Of a DNA stretch of 64,000 nucleotides, positions 18,901 to 25,698 are shown piece by piece (the first letter of the stretch is position 1; each line of letters begins with the position of its first letter). The DNA is from Sphingorhabdus_B arenilitoris. Its GTDB lineage: Bacteria > Pseudomonadota > Alphaproteobacteria > Sphingomonadales > Sphingomonadaceae. Under the pieces are notes generated by a model, which was given only the letters and a program-made list of their open reading frames with translations, was not told the origin of the DNA and ran no database searches. A program made the position numbers and the translations under genes. The stretch lies in assembly GCF_042651485.1 (NCBI RefSeq), contig NZ_JBHSDH010000013.1, positions 434,001 through 498,000 on the forward strand. Direction: 5' to 3'.

Positions 18901-19258
18901 CAAACCCGTTATCTTGCCCGCCTGTCAGAAATTGGAAGCAATGGGTTTTCATATTATGGCAACGGGGGGCACAGCGACCTATTTGGCGGATAATGGGGTT
19001 ACCGTTGAAATGGTCAATAAAGTCGCACAAGGCCGGCCGCATATCGTCGACCGCATCATCGACGGCAAAATCGACCTGATCTTCAACACAACAGAGGGTT
19101 GGCAGAGTCTGAAGGATTCCGAATCAATCCGGCGCAGCGCTCTGGTGGAGAAGGTTCCATCCTACACGACGGCAAGCGCCAGTGTGGCCGCTGTAGAGGC
19201 GATATCGGCGCTTCGCAACGAGTCGCTTGAAGTTCGTCCGCTTCAGGACTATTATTAA
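15914..19258 (+). CDS. carB: Carbamoyl-phosphate synthase large subunit
   Basis: A full-length 1114-residue large subunit. It has two ATP-grasp halves (N-terminal carboxyphosphate half beginning [22 protein letters not shown], C-terminal carbamate half beginning [22 protein letters not shown]), an oligomerisation segment between them, and a C-terminal MGS-like allosteric domain ([19 protein letters not shown]). Internal homology of the halves ([25 protein letters not shown]) is clear. It uses ammonia from CarA. The gene has lost direct adjacency to carA: a leftward toxin-antitoxin operon lies between them, with only 57 nt between the antitoxin and carB starts. It must be read from a promoter in that spacer or by readthrough from carA. 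Confidence 0.98.
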   Translation: [1114 protein letters not shown]

Positions 19259-19355
19259 GATAAGGCAGTAATTCTTTCCCCCGCATTTATGGAACTGCAG
19301 CCGGATGAACGCGTCGTTCGCCGGTCGGGATGATTTTGGTATGAAGGAAATGCTC

Positions 19356-19832
19356 ATGGCGAGCCACGAAAAATATCCGATGTTGGCCGAAGGCTATGAA
19401 AAGCTTGCGGCGGAACTGAAAAAACTGCGCGAAGAGCGCCCTCAAATCGTTGAAGCGATTGAGACCGCGCGGGCGCATGGCGACCTGTCGGAAAATGCGG
19501 AATATCACGCGGCCAAAGAGCGTCAGGGCCAAGTTGAAGCAACCATTGGTGATATTGAAGATAAAATCGGGCGGGCGCAGATTATCGATCCTGCCACTTT
19601 ATCGGGCGATAAAATCGTATTTGGCGCGACGGTCACTTTGCTGGATGAAAACGACAAACCCGTTGTGTATCAGCTGGTTGGAGAAACCGAGGCAAATGCC
19701 GGGGCTGGGCGCATATCGTATAATTCGCCCTTGGGCCGCGCATTAATCGGGCGTGAGGTCGACGATGAAATCGAATTGACCGTTCCGTCGGGTGACAAAT
19801 ATTATCTCGTACAAAAAATTGAATTTAAATAA
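19356..19832 (+). CDS. greA: Transcription elongation factor GreA
   Basis: A 158-residue GreA, which rescues backtracked RNA polymerase by stimulating transcript cleavage. The N-terminal coiled coil runs from about residue 10 to 75 and carries the conserved tip acidic pair within ARAHGDLSENAEYHAAKERQG. The C-terminal FKBP-like domain includes NSPLGRALIGREVDDEIEL. The ATG at 19356 was chosen because AAGGAA precedes it at about 8 nt and the resulting length is standard for the family; earlier in-frame ATGs give an unconserved tail. It lies about 100 nt after carB and could be co-transcribed. Confidence 0.96.
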   Translation: MASHEKYPMLAEGYEKLAAELKKLREERPQIVEAIETARAHGDLSENAEYHAAKERQGQVEATIGDIEDKIGRAQIIDPATLSGDKIVFGATVTLLDENDKPVVYQLVGETEANAGAGRISYNSPLGRALIGREVDDEIELTVPSGDKYYLVQKIEFK

Positions 19833-19862
19833 CAGGTTGGACGTTGCTCCAGGAATAATGTG

Positions 19863-20498
19863 ATGAAATTGAAACCTGCAACAACTGCCCTTGTTCTTAT
19901 CAATGTCCTTGTTGCTCTGATCGGTTTGTGGCCGGGGGCAATGAATGTCATGCTGCCTGCTGCCGCTTTTATTCCGGCCCGGATATTCGGTTCAGCAGCG
20001 ATGTTTGGTGAGGCGGCTACACTCATCCCGGTTTGGTTGACGCCTTTTACGGCCAGCTTCATTCACTTGGGATGGTTTGACTTATTATGGCCGTTTTTGC
20101 TGCTGCTATTGCTGGGCAACGCGCTGGAAATGTCCATAGGATCGCGCGCCATTGTCATCCTATATTTCGGCGGCGCGCTGTCATCTGCGGTGGCCTTGAC
20201 GGTTGTCGCCGGAGGCAGCGCTGAACCTTTTACCGGGTCATTCAACGCGGTGTCGGCGATTATCGGTTGCTATTTGATGCTGCAAACGCCGTTGGTTCAG
20301 CAATATTGGATGAATTTATCCGGCCGAAATAGCCGGCTGCTGCAATTGACGGCGTTATGGTTCGTTATCAACATCGCCTGGAATTTATACATGCCGTGGG
20401 ACCAGATTGTGCCCTTGGTGGCATCGGCGATGGCGGCATTTATCTTTGGCTGCCTTGCCGCAGAGCCGCTGCACCGTTGGTACAAACGAACGGCTTAA
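19863..20498 (+). CDS. Rhomboid-fold membrane protein lacking catalytic residues
   Basis: A 211-residue polytopic protein with about six hydrophobic segments and the rhomboid layout (TASFIHLGWFDLLWPFLLLL then GNALEMSIGSR, matching loop 1 and the GNxxE segment). In active rhomboids the fourth core helix has GxSG. Here the matching place reads G125-S126-F127-N128-A, so the nucleophilic serine is phenylalanine. The last helix (SAMAAFIFGCLAAEPL) has no histidine where the catalytic one should be. It is thus likely a non-proteolytic pseudo-rhomboid, which may bind or retain membrane proteins. AGGA stands 8 nt before the ATG; a GTG one codon upstream is also possible. Convergent with the DUF4170 gene. 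Confidence 0.72.
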   Translation: MKLKPATTALVLINVLVALIGLWPGAMNVMLPAAAFIPARIFGSAAMFGEAATLIPVWLTPFTASFIHLGWFDLLWPFLLLLLLGNALEMSIGSRAIVILYFGGALSSAVALTVVAGGSAEPFTGSFNAVSAIIGCYLMLQTPLVQQYWMNLSGRNSRLLQLTALWFVINIAWNLYMPWDQIVPLVASAMAAFIFGCLAAEPLHRWYKRTA

Positions 20499-20509
20499 AG
20501 CCAATTTCG

Positions 20510-20734
20510 TTAAACATTCACGTCGGGTTCTAGCAAACGGTGGAGATGAACCACAACATATTTCATCTCCGCATCATCAACGGTCCGCTGCGCCGCGCTG
20601 CGCCAAGCGTCTTCAGCCTCTTCATAATTGGGAAACACACCAACCACATCAATCTTATCAAGATCGGTGAAATCCAGGGAGCGCGGATCAGCTACCCGGC
20701 CGCCAAAAACGAGATGTAGTTTGGGCTTTTCCAA
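20510..20734 (-). CDS. DUF4170 family protein
   Basis: A 74-residue protein of the DUF4170 family, common and highly conserved in alphaproteobacteria, function unknown. Family landmarks are KLHLVFGGRVADP, the LDFTDLDKIDVVGVFPNYEEA segment and a C-terminal VVVHLHRLLEPD. It is small, soluble and has no recognised active site. Its own promoter is expected in the 78 nt between it and the downstream end of the DUF883-like operon on the same strand, unless that operon reads through. Confidence 0.86.
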   Translation of the reverse strand: MEKPKLHLVFGGRVADPRSLDFTDLDKIDVVGVFPNYEEAEDAWRSAAQRTVDDAEMKYVVVHLHRLLEPDVNV

Positions 20735-20812
20735 TTTGAACTCCTATGACCGTTGAACATGCGCTCACCCGCGCCTGAATGACGCGCTCTTAACTGCGCA
20801 ATATTGGATTTT

Positions 20813-21319
20813 CTAGTCCTTTTTACGAGCGGCATCACTGGCCGCTTGACCAGCGGCTTTTACCGCTTCGGTCGCCTTGCTGACCAAATCGCGAAACTGA
20901 TCGCGGGCTGTGTCTTTGTTGATGCCCAGATCATCCACTTTTTTCATACCTGCTTCTTTGGCAGCACCCGCAACCTGTTTGGCTTTCTCATTCAGCTTCT
21001 TACCCGTTTTGCCCAGAATTTTCTGTTCGCGTTCGGTTTTCGGTAATAATGCGCCAATTATCGCGCCAATGGCCAAGCCCCCGGCGACGATAGCCAACGG
21101 GTTTTTATCGATCGTATCCGCAGATTTGGCCTTTGCCTTTGTCGCCAATTGTTTCGAAGACTGCACTTTCTTGCTGGCCACTTCGCGGCCTTTGCCATAG
21201 GCATCACTTGCTTTTTTGCGGGCCGCAGCGCTTGTCTGCTCCGCTTTCGCTTTGGCCGTTGCAATACCGTCTTTCGCGCTATCGGCGGCTGATTTTATTC
21301 CATCGCTCAACTTACTCAT
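20813..21319 (-). CDS. Lysine/alanine-rich protein with one membrane segment (DUF883/YqjD-like)
   Basis: A 168-residue protein made of long amphipathic, alanine/lysine-rich helical stretches around one hydrophobic segment near residue 80 (AIVAGGLAIGAIIGALLP). This resembles the ElaB/YqjD/DUF883 group of small membrane-anchored stress proteins and apolipoprotein-like helices, but the identification is by composition and layout, not a firm motif. The start at 21319 (MSKLSDG) overlaps the preceding gene by 8 nt; the longer in-frame extension is not used. It is the last gene of a four-gene leftward operon (with 21312-21617, 21601-22008 and 22029-22574). Confidence 0.68.
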   Translation of the reverse strand: MSKLSDGIKSAADSAKDGIATAKAKAEQTSAAARKKASDAYGKGREVASKKVQSSKQLATKAKAKSADTIDKNPLAIVAGGLAIGAIIGALLPKTEREQKILGKTGKKLNEKAKQVAGAAKEAGMKKVDDLGINKDTARDQFRDLVSKATEAVKAAGQAASDAARKKD

Positions 21320-21617
21320 CGCCTGTTCCTTTACCTGTTCCTGAATTCCACCGTTTTGCCGCGTCCAATATCGGACGATGGGCTGCCAATAATATAGCCG
21401 CAAGCGCGGCTCCGCCCAACAATCGCTTATTATCCTTCGCTATTTGAAGGCTTTTATCCTTTGCGCCTGATAATTTTTCAATCTGTTTTGATTTCCACCG
21501 GTCGGCGATATTGGCAGGCCGCCATGTTTCCCGCTTTTCCTTTATGCCATTGGTCAGCGCTAATCGCGCATCCTTGCGCGCTCTATGGCGTGCCAAAATA
21601 TCAATCCGATCCATCAT
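21312..21617 (-). CDS. Small basic protein with one C-terminal hydrophobic segment
   Basis: About 101 residues, rich in lysine and arginine, with one hydrophobic segment near residue 75 (LLGGAALAAILLAAHRPI). I do not recognise a family. Its start (two adjacent ATGs, 21617 and 21614) overlaps the end of the holin-X-like gene by about 15 nt and its end overlaps the next gene by 8 nt, so it belongs to the same tightly packed operon. By context it is an accessory envelope protein; no function can be given. Confidence 0.6.
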   Translation of the reverse strand: MMDRIDILARHRARKDARLALTNGIKEKRETWRPANIADRWKSKQIEKLSGAKDKSLQIAKDNKRLLGGAALAAILLAAHRPILDAAKRWNSGTGKGTGDE

Positions 21618-22008
21618 CTTCGCTTTCAATTTCAGGAAATTTGAATTTCCGTGCTTGTTTGCGCCCGATTAAAGCAGCGCCAATGCTGACAACGACACAT
21701 GCGCCAACGACTATTAACGTGGCTACAACGGGCCCAGCATAACTCACCAAAATCAGCAAACAGCCCAAAATAAATGCGATAGAACCACCGAGCAGTGCAA
21801 TGAGGGATATGGTGAAAAACAAAGCGCTCCGTTTGGCGACCGATTTGCTGTAATTTAACCGGGCACGGTAATAGTCTATTTCGGCGCTGGCAAATTGACG
21901 CACATCATGGGCAAGCTGCTCCATATCCCGCTTGATTGAGGGATCGGCGGCATTGGGCTGCACATCATCAATGTCCAGAGGATGAGTCTGGTCCGGATCA
22001 CCGTCCAT
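21601..22008 (-). CDS. Holin-X / DUF1469-like two-helix membrane protein
   Basis: A 135-residue protein with an acidic N-terminus, an amphipathic helix (MEQLAHDVRQFASAEIDYY) and two adjacent hydrophobic helices (residues 60-110) before a charged tail. This layout matches the putative actinobacterial holin-X/DUF1469 'phage holin family' proteins, which in proteobacteria are chromosomal stress or envelope proteins and not phage lysis genes. No phage gene is nearby. It is the second gene in the operon behind the predicted EcfG-type promoter. Confidence 0.75.
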   Translation of the reverse strand: MDGDPDQTHPLDIDDVQPNAADPSIKRDMEQLAHDVRQFASAEIDYYRARLNYSKSVAKRSALFFTISLIALLGGSIAFILGCLLILVSYAGPVVATLIVVGACVVVSIGAALIGRKQARKFKFPEIESEDDGSD

Positions 22009-22028
22009 ATTTGTTCGAATATCCTTGT

Positions 22029-22574
22029 TTAAGCGTCGTCGCGGCCAGAGCGGATTAGCCGTGAAATCAGGAAACCGACCGCTGCTGCTGCGCCTATGGC
22101 AATGGCAGGGCTTTTGCGAACGAAATTCCGGGTATCATCGACAATATCATCAACCTTCTTTGCATCCACTTTTTCGGCGAAGCTTTCAACCGCGTCGGCG
22201 GCGGAGCGCGCATAATCACCATATTGCTTGCCGACACTCTCGTCGATTGTCGCGGCGCTGTCCCGGATCAATTTGCCGATACCGCCCACGGCTTCTGTCG
22301 CTTTATCTTTACCGCGTTCGGCGGCGGTCCGTGCTTTATCAGTCGCTTGCTCTTTGAAATTGTTCATGCCTTCTTTGACCTTGTCCTGCGCTTTACCTGC
22401 GGCGGGCACGGATTTGGCGACTGCTTTTTTTGCTGTAGTCGTTGCCTTTGCCGGCTTTGCAGCGGTGGTTTTTGCGGTGGTTTTTTTGGCTGCGGGTTTT
22501 GCGGCAGTTGTTTTGCGGGCCGCTGGCTTGCGGGTCGCTGCGGGTTTCGCTTTGGGTTTATCGGTGTCGGCCAT
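22029..22574 (-). CDS. DUF883-like membrane protein with histone H1-like tail
   Basis: About 181 residues in three parts. The N-terminal 60 residues are a lysine/alanine/proline/threonine repeat like histone H1 or AlgP tails (AKPAAKKTTAKTTAAKPAK). A long amphipathic helical region follows. The C-terminal hydrophobic segment ends in arginines (IAIGAAAAVGFLISRLIRSG), the hallmark of ElaB/YqjD/DUF883 proteins. Such proteins tether to the inner membrane, and in E. coli the relatives bind ribosomes in stationary phase. The basic tail could bind nucleic acid, which is inference. Start at 22574 (MADTDKP). It is the first gene of the operon, downstream of a GGAAC-N16-CGTT motif. Confidence 0.75.
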   Translation of the reverse strand: MADTDKPKAKPAATRKPAARKTTAAKPAAKKTTAKTTAAKPAKATTTAKKAVAKSVPAAGKAQDKVKEGMNNFKEQATDKARTAAERGKDKATEAVGGIGKLIRDSAATIDESVGKQYGDYARSAADAVESFAEKVDAKKVDDIVDDTRNFVRKSPAIAIGAAAAVGFLISRLIRSGRDDA

Positions 22575-22624
22575 TGGGATTCTCCTGTTCATTCGCTTAT
22601 AGCTTACGTTATGATATTTGCATC

Positions 22625-22641
22625 TTGACTGCTTTAGTCAA
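22625..22641. promoter_or_regulatory. Inverted repeat TTGACT-N5-AGTCAA in the divergent DUF883-like/eno spacer
   Basis: Perfect 6-bp arms around GCTTT, 50 nt upstream of the DUF883-like start. Each arm also resembles a -35 box (TTGACT) on its own strand. It could be an operator or a chance palindrome. Confidence 0.3.
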
Positions 22642-22731
22642 CTACAACACCAAAATAAAATTGGCCGAAGATAGGCCATCGCAGGTAATTATATGGCATT
22701 TTCATTGCCAATCTTATTGCATCCTATCGTT

Positions 22732-22756
22732 AACGACTATAGACGCGCGGCGTTCC
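22732..22756 (-). promoter_or_regulatory. Predicted EcfG-type general stress promoter
   Basis: On the minus strand GGAAC (22756-22752) and CGTT (22735-22732) are separated by exactly 16 nt. This is the consensus bound by EcfG, the sigma factor of the alphaproteobacterial general stress response. It points at the four-gene operon starting at 22574, with an untranslated leader of roughly 150 nt. I looked for the same pair in the other intergenic regions by eye and found no second exact match. Confidence 0.6.
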
Positions 22757-22789
22757 CTCTACCCATAGCATATATTAGGAGCCTCCCCA

Positions 22790-24064
22790 ATGACCGCCAT
22801 TATCGACATTCATGCACGCGAAATTCTGGACAGCCGCGGCAATCCTACCGTTGAGGTTGATGTGTTGCTGGAAGATGGCAGCTTTGGCCGAGCGGCAGTT
22901 CCTTCGGGCGCGTCCACCGGAGCTTATGAAGCGGTCGAATTGCGCGATGGCGACAAAAGCAGGTATAAAGGTAAAGGCGTTCAAAAGGCGGTTGATGCGG
23001 TCAACGGCCCGATTGCCGACGCACTCATCGATCTGGACGCCGAAGATCAAGAGGATGTCGATGCAGCAATGATCGCTCTCGACGGTACGGAAAATAAGTC
23101 AAACCTGGGCGCGAATGCTATTTTGGGAGTCAGCCTTGCCGTTGCAAAGGCAGCGGCGGATGCGCGCGGCCTTCCGCTTTATCGTTATGTCGGCGGTGTG
23201 AGCGCGCATATCCTGCCCGTGCCGATGATGAATATTATCAATGGCGGCGAACATGCCGACAACCCCATTGATTTTCAGGAATTCATGGTGATGCCTGTTG
23301 GTGCGTCGTCGCTATCCGAAGCGGTACGGTGGGGCGCCGAGATATTCCATACTTTGAAATCCGGCCTGCATGAAAAAGGTTTGGCCACGGCCGTGGGTGA
23401 TGAAGGCGGCTTCGCGCCAAATCTGGCGTCAACACGTGACGCGCTCGATTTCATCATGACCTCCGTTGAGAAAGCTGGCTTTAAGGCCGGCGAGGATGTT
23501 GTCCTTGCACTCGACTGCGCCGCCACCGAATTTTTCAAAGATGGCAAATATGAAATTTCCGGCGAGGGCCTGTCGCTCTCGCCTACCGAAATGGCCGATT
23601 ATCTCGCTGCTTTGTGTAAAGACTATCCTATCCGTTCGATCGAAGATGGTATGGACGAAGATGACTTTGAAGGTTGGAAAGCGATAACCGACGCGATTGG
23701 TGACAAGGTGCAGTTGGTGGGCGATGACTTGTTTGTTACCAATCCGAAGCGGCTTGCCATGGGTATCGAAAAAGGTCTGGCCAATTCGCTGCTCGTAAAA
23801 GTGAACCAGATTGGCACGTTGACTGAGACTTTGGACGCTGTCCGCATGGCGCAGCGCGCTTCTTATACCGCCGTGATGTCGCACCGCTCTGGCGAGACCG
23901 AAGATGCGACCATTGCCGACCTAGCCGTTGCGACCAATTGCGGCCAGATCAAAACTGGCAGCTTGGCGCGGTCCGACCGGCTTGCAAAATATAATCAGCT
24001 GATCCGGATTGAGGAAGAGCTCGGCAGCAGCGCGCATTATGCTGGCAAAAGCATTTTTCGGTAA
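22790..24064 (+). CDS. eno: Enolase (phosphopyruvate hydratase)
   Basis: Glycolytic enzyme interconverting 2-phosphoglycerate and phosphoenolpyruvate, 424 residues. Signatures are the N-terminal AREILDSRGNPTVEV, the loop PSGASTGAYEA, metal ligands in ALDCAATEFF, SIEDGMDEDDFEGW and LVGDDLFVTN, the catalytic lysine in LLVKVNQIGTLTE, and MSHRSGETEDATIADLAVA. AGGAG precedes the ATG (TATTAGGAGCCTCCCCA). It is divergent from the DUF883-like operon over a 215-nt spacer. Downstream genes ftsB-like and pdhAB follow in the same direction, a common alphaproteobacterial order. Confidence 0.98.
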   Translation: MTAIIDIHAREILDSRGNPTVEVDVLLEDGSFGRAAVPSGASTGAYEAVELRDGDKSRYKGKGVQKAVDAVNGPIADALIDLDAEDQEDVDAAMIALDGTENKSNLGANAILGVSLAVAKAAADARGLPLYRYVGGVSAHILPVPMMNIINGGEHADNPIDFQEFMVMPVGASSLSEAVRWGAEIFHTLKSGLHEKGLATAVGDEGGFAPNLASTRDALDFIMTSVEKAGFKAGEDVVLALDCAATEFFKDGKYEISGEGLSLSPTEMADYLAALCKDYPIRSIEDGMDEDDFEGWKAITDAIGDKVQLVGDDLFVTNPKRLAMGIEKGLANSLLVKVNQIGTLTETLDAVRMAQRASYTAVMSHRSGETEDATIADLAVATNCGQIKTGSLARSDRLAKYNQLIRIEEELGSSAHYAGKSIFR

Positions 24065-24184
24065 ATCCGGGGAAGGGCGAATGGCAAGCTAGGCGGCATC
24101 ACTGATCCCGCGAGAAGCGGATATCGGCGGATAGGCAAAAGGCTTAGCTTGCACGACTCACCGGAATATGTTTGCTGTAACAGC

Positions 24185-24496
24185 ATGGGCATAAAGAAGA
24201 AAAAACCAACAGCGCTCCGGTCAGTCATTGTGCCTTTTGTGGCTTTGCTGGCTTTGCTTGGTATCGCCTCTTATGCGTTGCTGGGACCGACGGGCATCAT
24301 CGCTTGGACCGATTACCGGGCCGCGCTGAACGATCGTTCTAAGGAATTGGCCGCGTTGGAGAAAGAGCGTGATGCGCTGCGCAATCGGCAACGTTTGCTG
24401 GATCAAGATAATGTTGATCCCGATTACGCGGGTGAATTGATGCGCAAGGAATTGAACGTCGTTGCTCCCGATGAAATCGTGGTTCCGATGAAATAA
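24185..24496 (+). CDS. FtsB-like septum formation initiator protein
   Basis: A 103-residue DivIC/FtsB-family protein. It has a basic N-terminus (MGIKKKKPTALR), one membrane helix (residues 13-36), then a coiled coil (LNDRSKELAALEKERDALRNRQRLL) and a short C-terminal segment (DYAGELMRKELNVVAPDEIVV). FtsB bridges FtsL and FtsQ in the divisome. In alphaproteobacteria it typically sits between eno and pdhA, exactly as here. Start at the ATG 24185; an in-frame TTG twelve codons upstream is less likely. Confidence 0.88.
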   Translation: MGIKKKKPTALRSVIVPFVALLALLGIASYALLGPTGIIAWTDYRAALNDRSKELAALEKERDALRNRQRLLDQDNVDPDYAGELMRKELNVVAPDEIVVPMK

Positions 24497-24615
24497 TCGA
24501 AAAACTTGCCAATGCAGCGATGCCGTATCGTAAAATCACTTTTCACCGGCGTTTTTTTTGACTAGGCGATTGCCAAGCCCGTGATGATATAAGTTTAACT
24601 TAAGAGGAAAATATC

Positions 24616-25698
24616 TTGGCCAAGGCCCCCGCCAAAAAAACTACGACCGCTGCAGCAAAGAAATCACCAGCTATTTCCGGCAACAGCAATTTGCATAATA
24701 GAGAGCGCCCCGAGGCGCCAAAGCCCTATGAAGCAACCCCCGAAGAGCTTTTGGCTTTTTACAAGGAAATGCTGCTGATCCGGCGCTTTGAGGAAAAAGC
24801 AGGGCAGCTGTACGGCCTCGGTCTAATTGGCGGATTTTGTCATCTTTATATCGGGCAAGAGGCGGTCGCAATAGGCCTGCAATCGGCACTGACCCCTGGC
24901 AAAGACAGCGTCATTACCGGCTACCGCGATCATGGTCATATGCTTGCCTATGGTATTGATCCCAACATCATCATGGCGGAACTGACCGGACGAGCAGCGG
25001 GCATCTCGCGCGGCAAAGGCGGGTCGATGCATATGTTTTCGACCGAGCATAAATTCTATGGCGGCCACGGCATCGTCGGCGCGCAGGTGTCATTGGGAGC
25101 AGGGCTTGCCTTCAAGCATAAATATTCAAAAGATGGCGGCGTTTGCCTCGCCTATTTTGGCGATGGCGCGGCCAATCAGGGGCAGGTTTATGAAAGCTTC
25201 AACATGGCCGAGCTTTGGAAGTTGCCGATTATCTTTGTGATCGAAAATAACCAATATGCCATGGGGACCAGCGTCAACCGTGCGTCGTCCGAGGATCAGC
25301 TTTATCGCCGCGGTGAGAGCTTCCGTATTCCGGGCATACAGGTGGACGGTATGGACGTGCTTGCCGTACGTGGCGCAGCGGAAACCGCTTTGGAATGGGT
25401 GCGTGCAGGTAAAGGCCCGATCCTGCTGGAAATGAAAACCTACCGCTATCGTGGGCATTCCATGTCGGACCCAGCCAAATATCGCAGCCGGGACGAAGTG
25501 CAATCTATGCGAGAAAATAGCGATCCAATTGAGCAGACGAAAAAACGGTTGCTCGAACTGGGCGTTTCGGAAGATGACATTAAAACCATCGATAAAGATA
25601 TCCGGGCCGTGGTGAATGAAGCCGCCGATTTCGCGGAAAATTCGCCTGAGCCTGATGTAAATGAACTATATACTGACGTTTTGGTGGAGCAATATTGA
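24616..25698 (+). CDS. pdhA: Pyruvate dehydrogenase E1 component, alpha subunit
   Basis: A 360-residue thiamine-diphosphate-dependent E1-alpha that decarboxylates pyruvate together with PdhB. The ThDP/Mg motif is GDGAANQGQVYESFN...ENNQYAMGTS, and the loop YRYRGHSMSDP carries the serines that are phosphorylated in mitochondrial homologues. The first 30 residues are a lysine/alanine-rich extension (AKAPAKKTTTAAAKK). The start is TTG with a strong AGAGGAAA Shine-Dalgarno about 6 nt upstream. The TGA overlaps the pdhB ATG by one base. The E2 and E3 genes are not in the window. Confidence 0.97.
   Translation: MAKAPAKKTTTAAAKKSPAISGNSNLHNRERPEAPKPYEATPEELLAFYKEMLLIRRFEEKAGQLYGLGLIGGFCHLYIGQEAVAIGLQSALTPGKDSVITGYRDHGHMLAYGIDPNIIMAELTGRAAGISRGKGGSMHMFSTEHKFYGGHGIVGAQVSLGAGLAFKHKYSKDGGVCLAYFGDGAANQGQVYESFNMAELWKLPIIFVIENNQYAMGTSVNRASSEDQLYRRGESFRIPGIQVDGMDVLAVRGAAETALEWVRAGKGPILLEMKTYRYRGHSMSDPAKYRSRDEVQSMRENSDPIEQTKKRLLELGVSEDDIKTIDKDIRAVVNEAADFAENSPEPDVNELYTDVLVEQY

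Noticed and set aside
19286..19315. Second EcfG promoter upstream of greA (GGAAC ... CGTC)
   Set aside because: The -10 element at N16 is CGTC instead of CGTT and the next CGTT is too far away, so it does not meet the consensus.
21601..22008. Phage holin as evidence of a prophage
   Set aside because: The holin-X-like family occurs on many chromosomes without phage, and no other phage gene is nearby.
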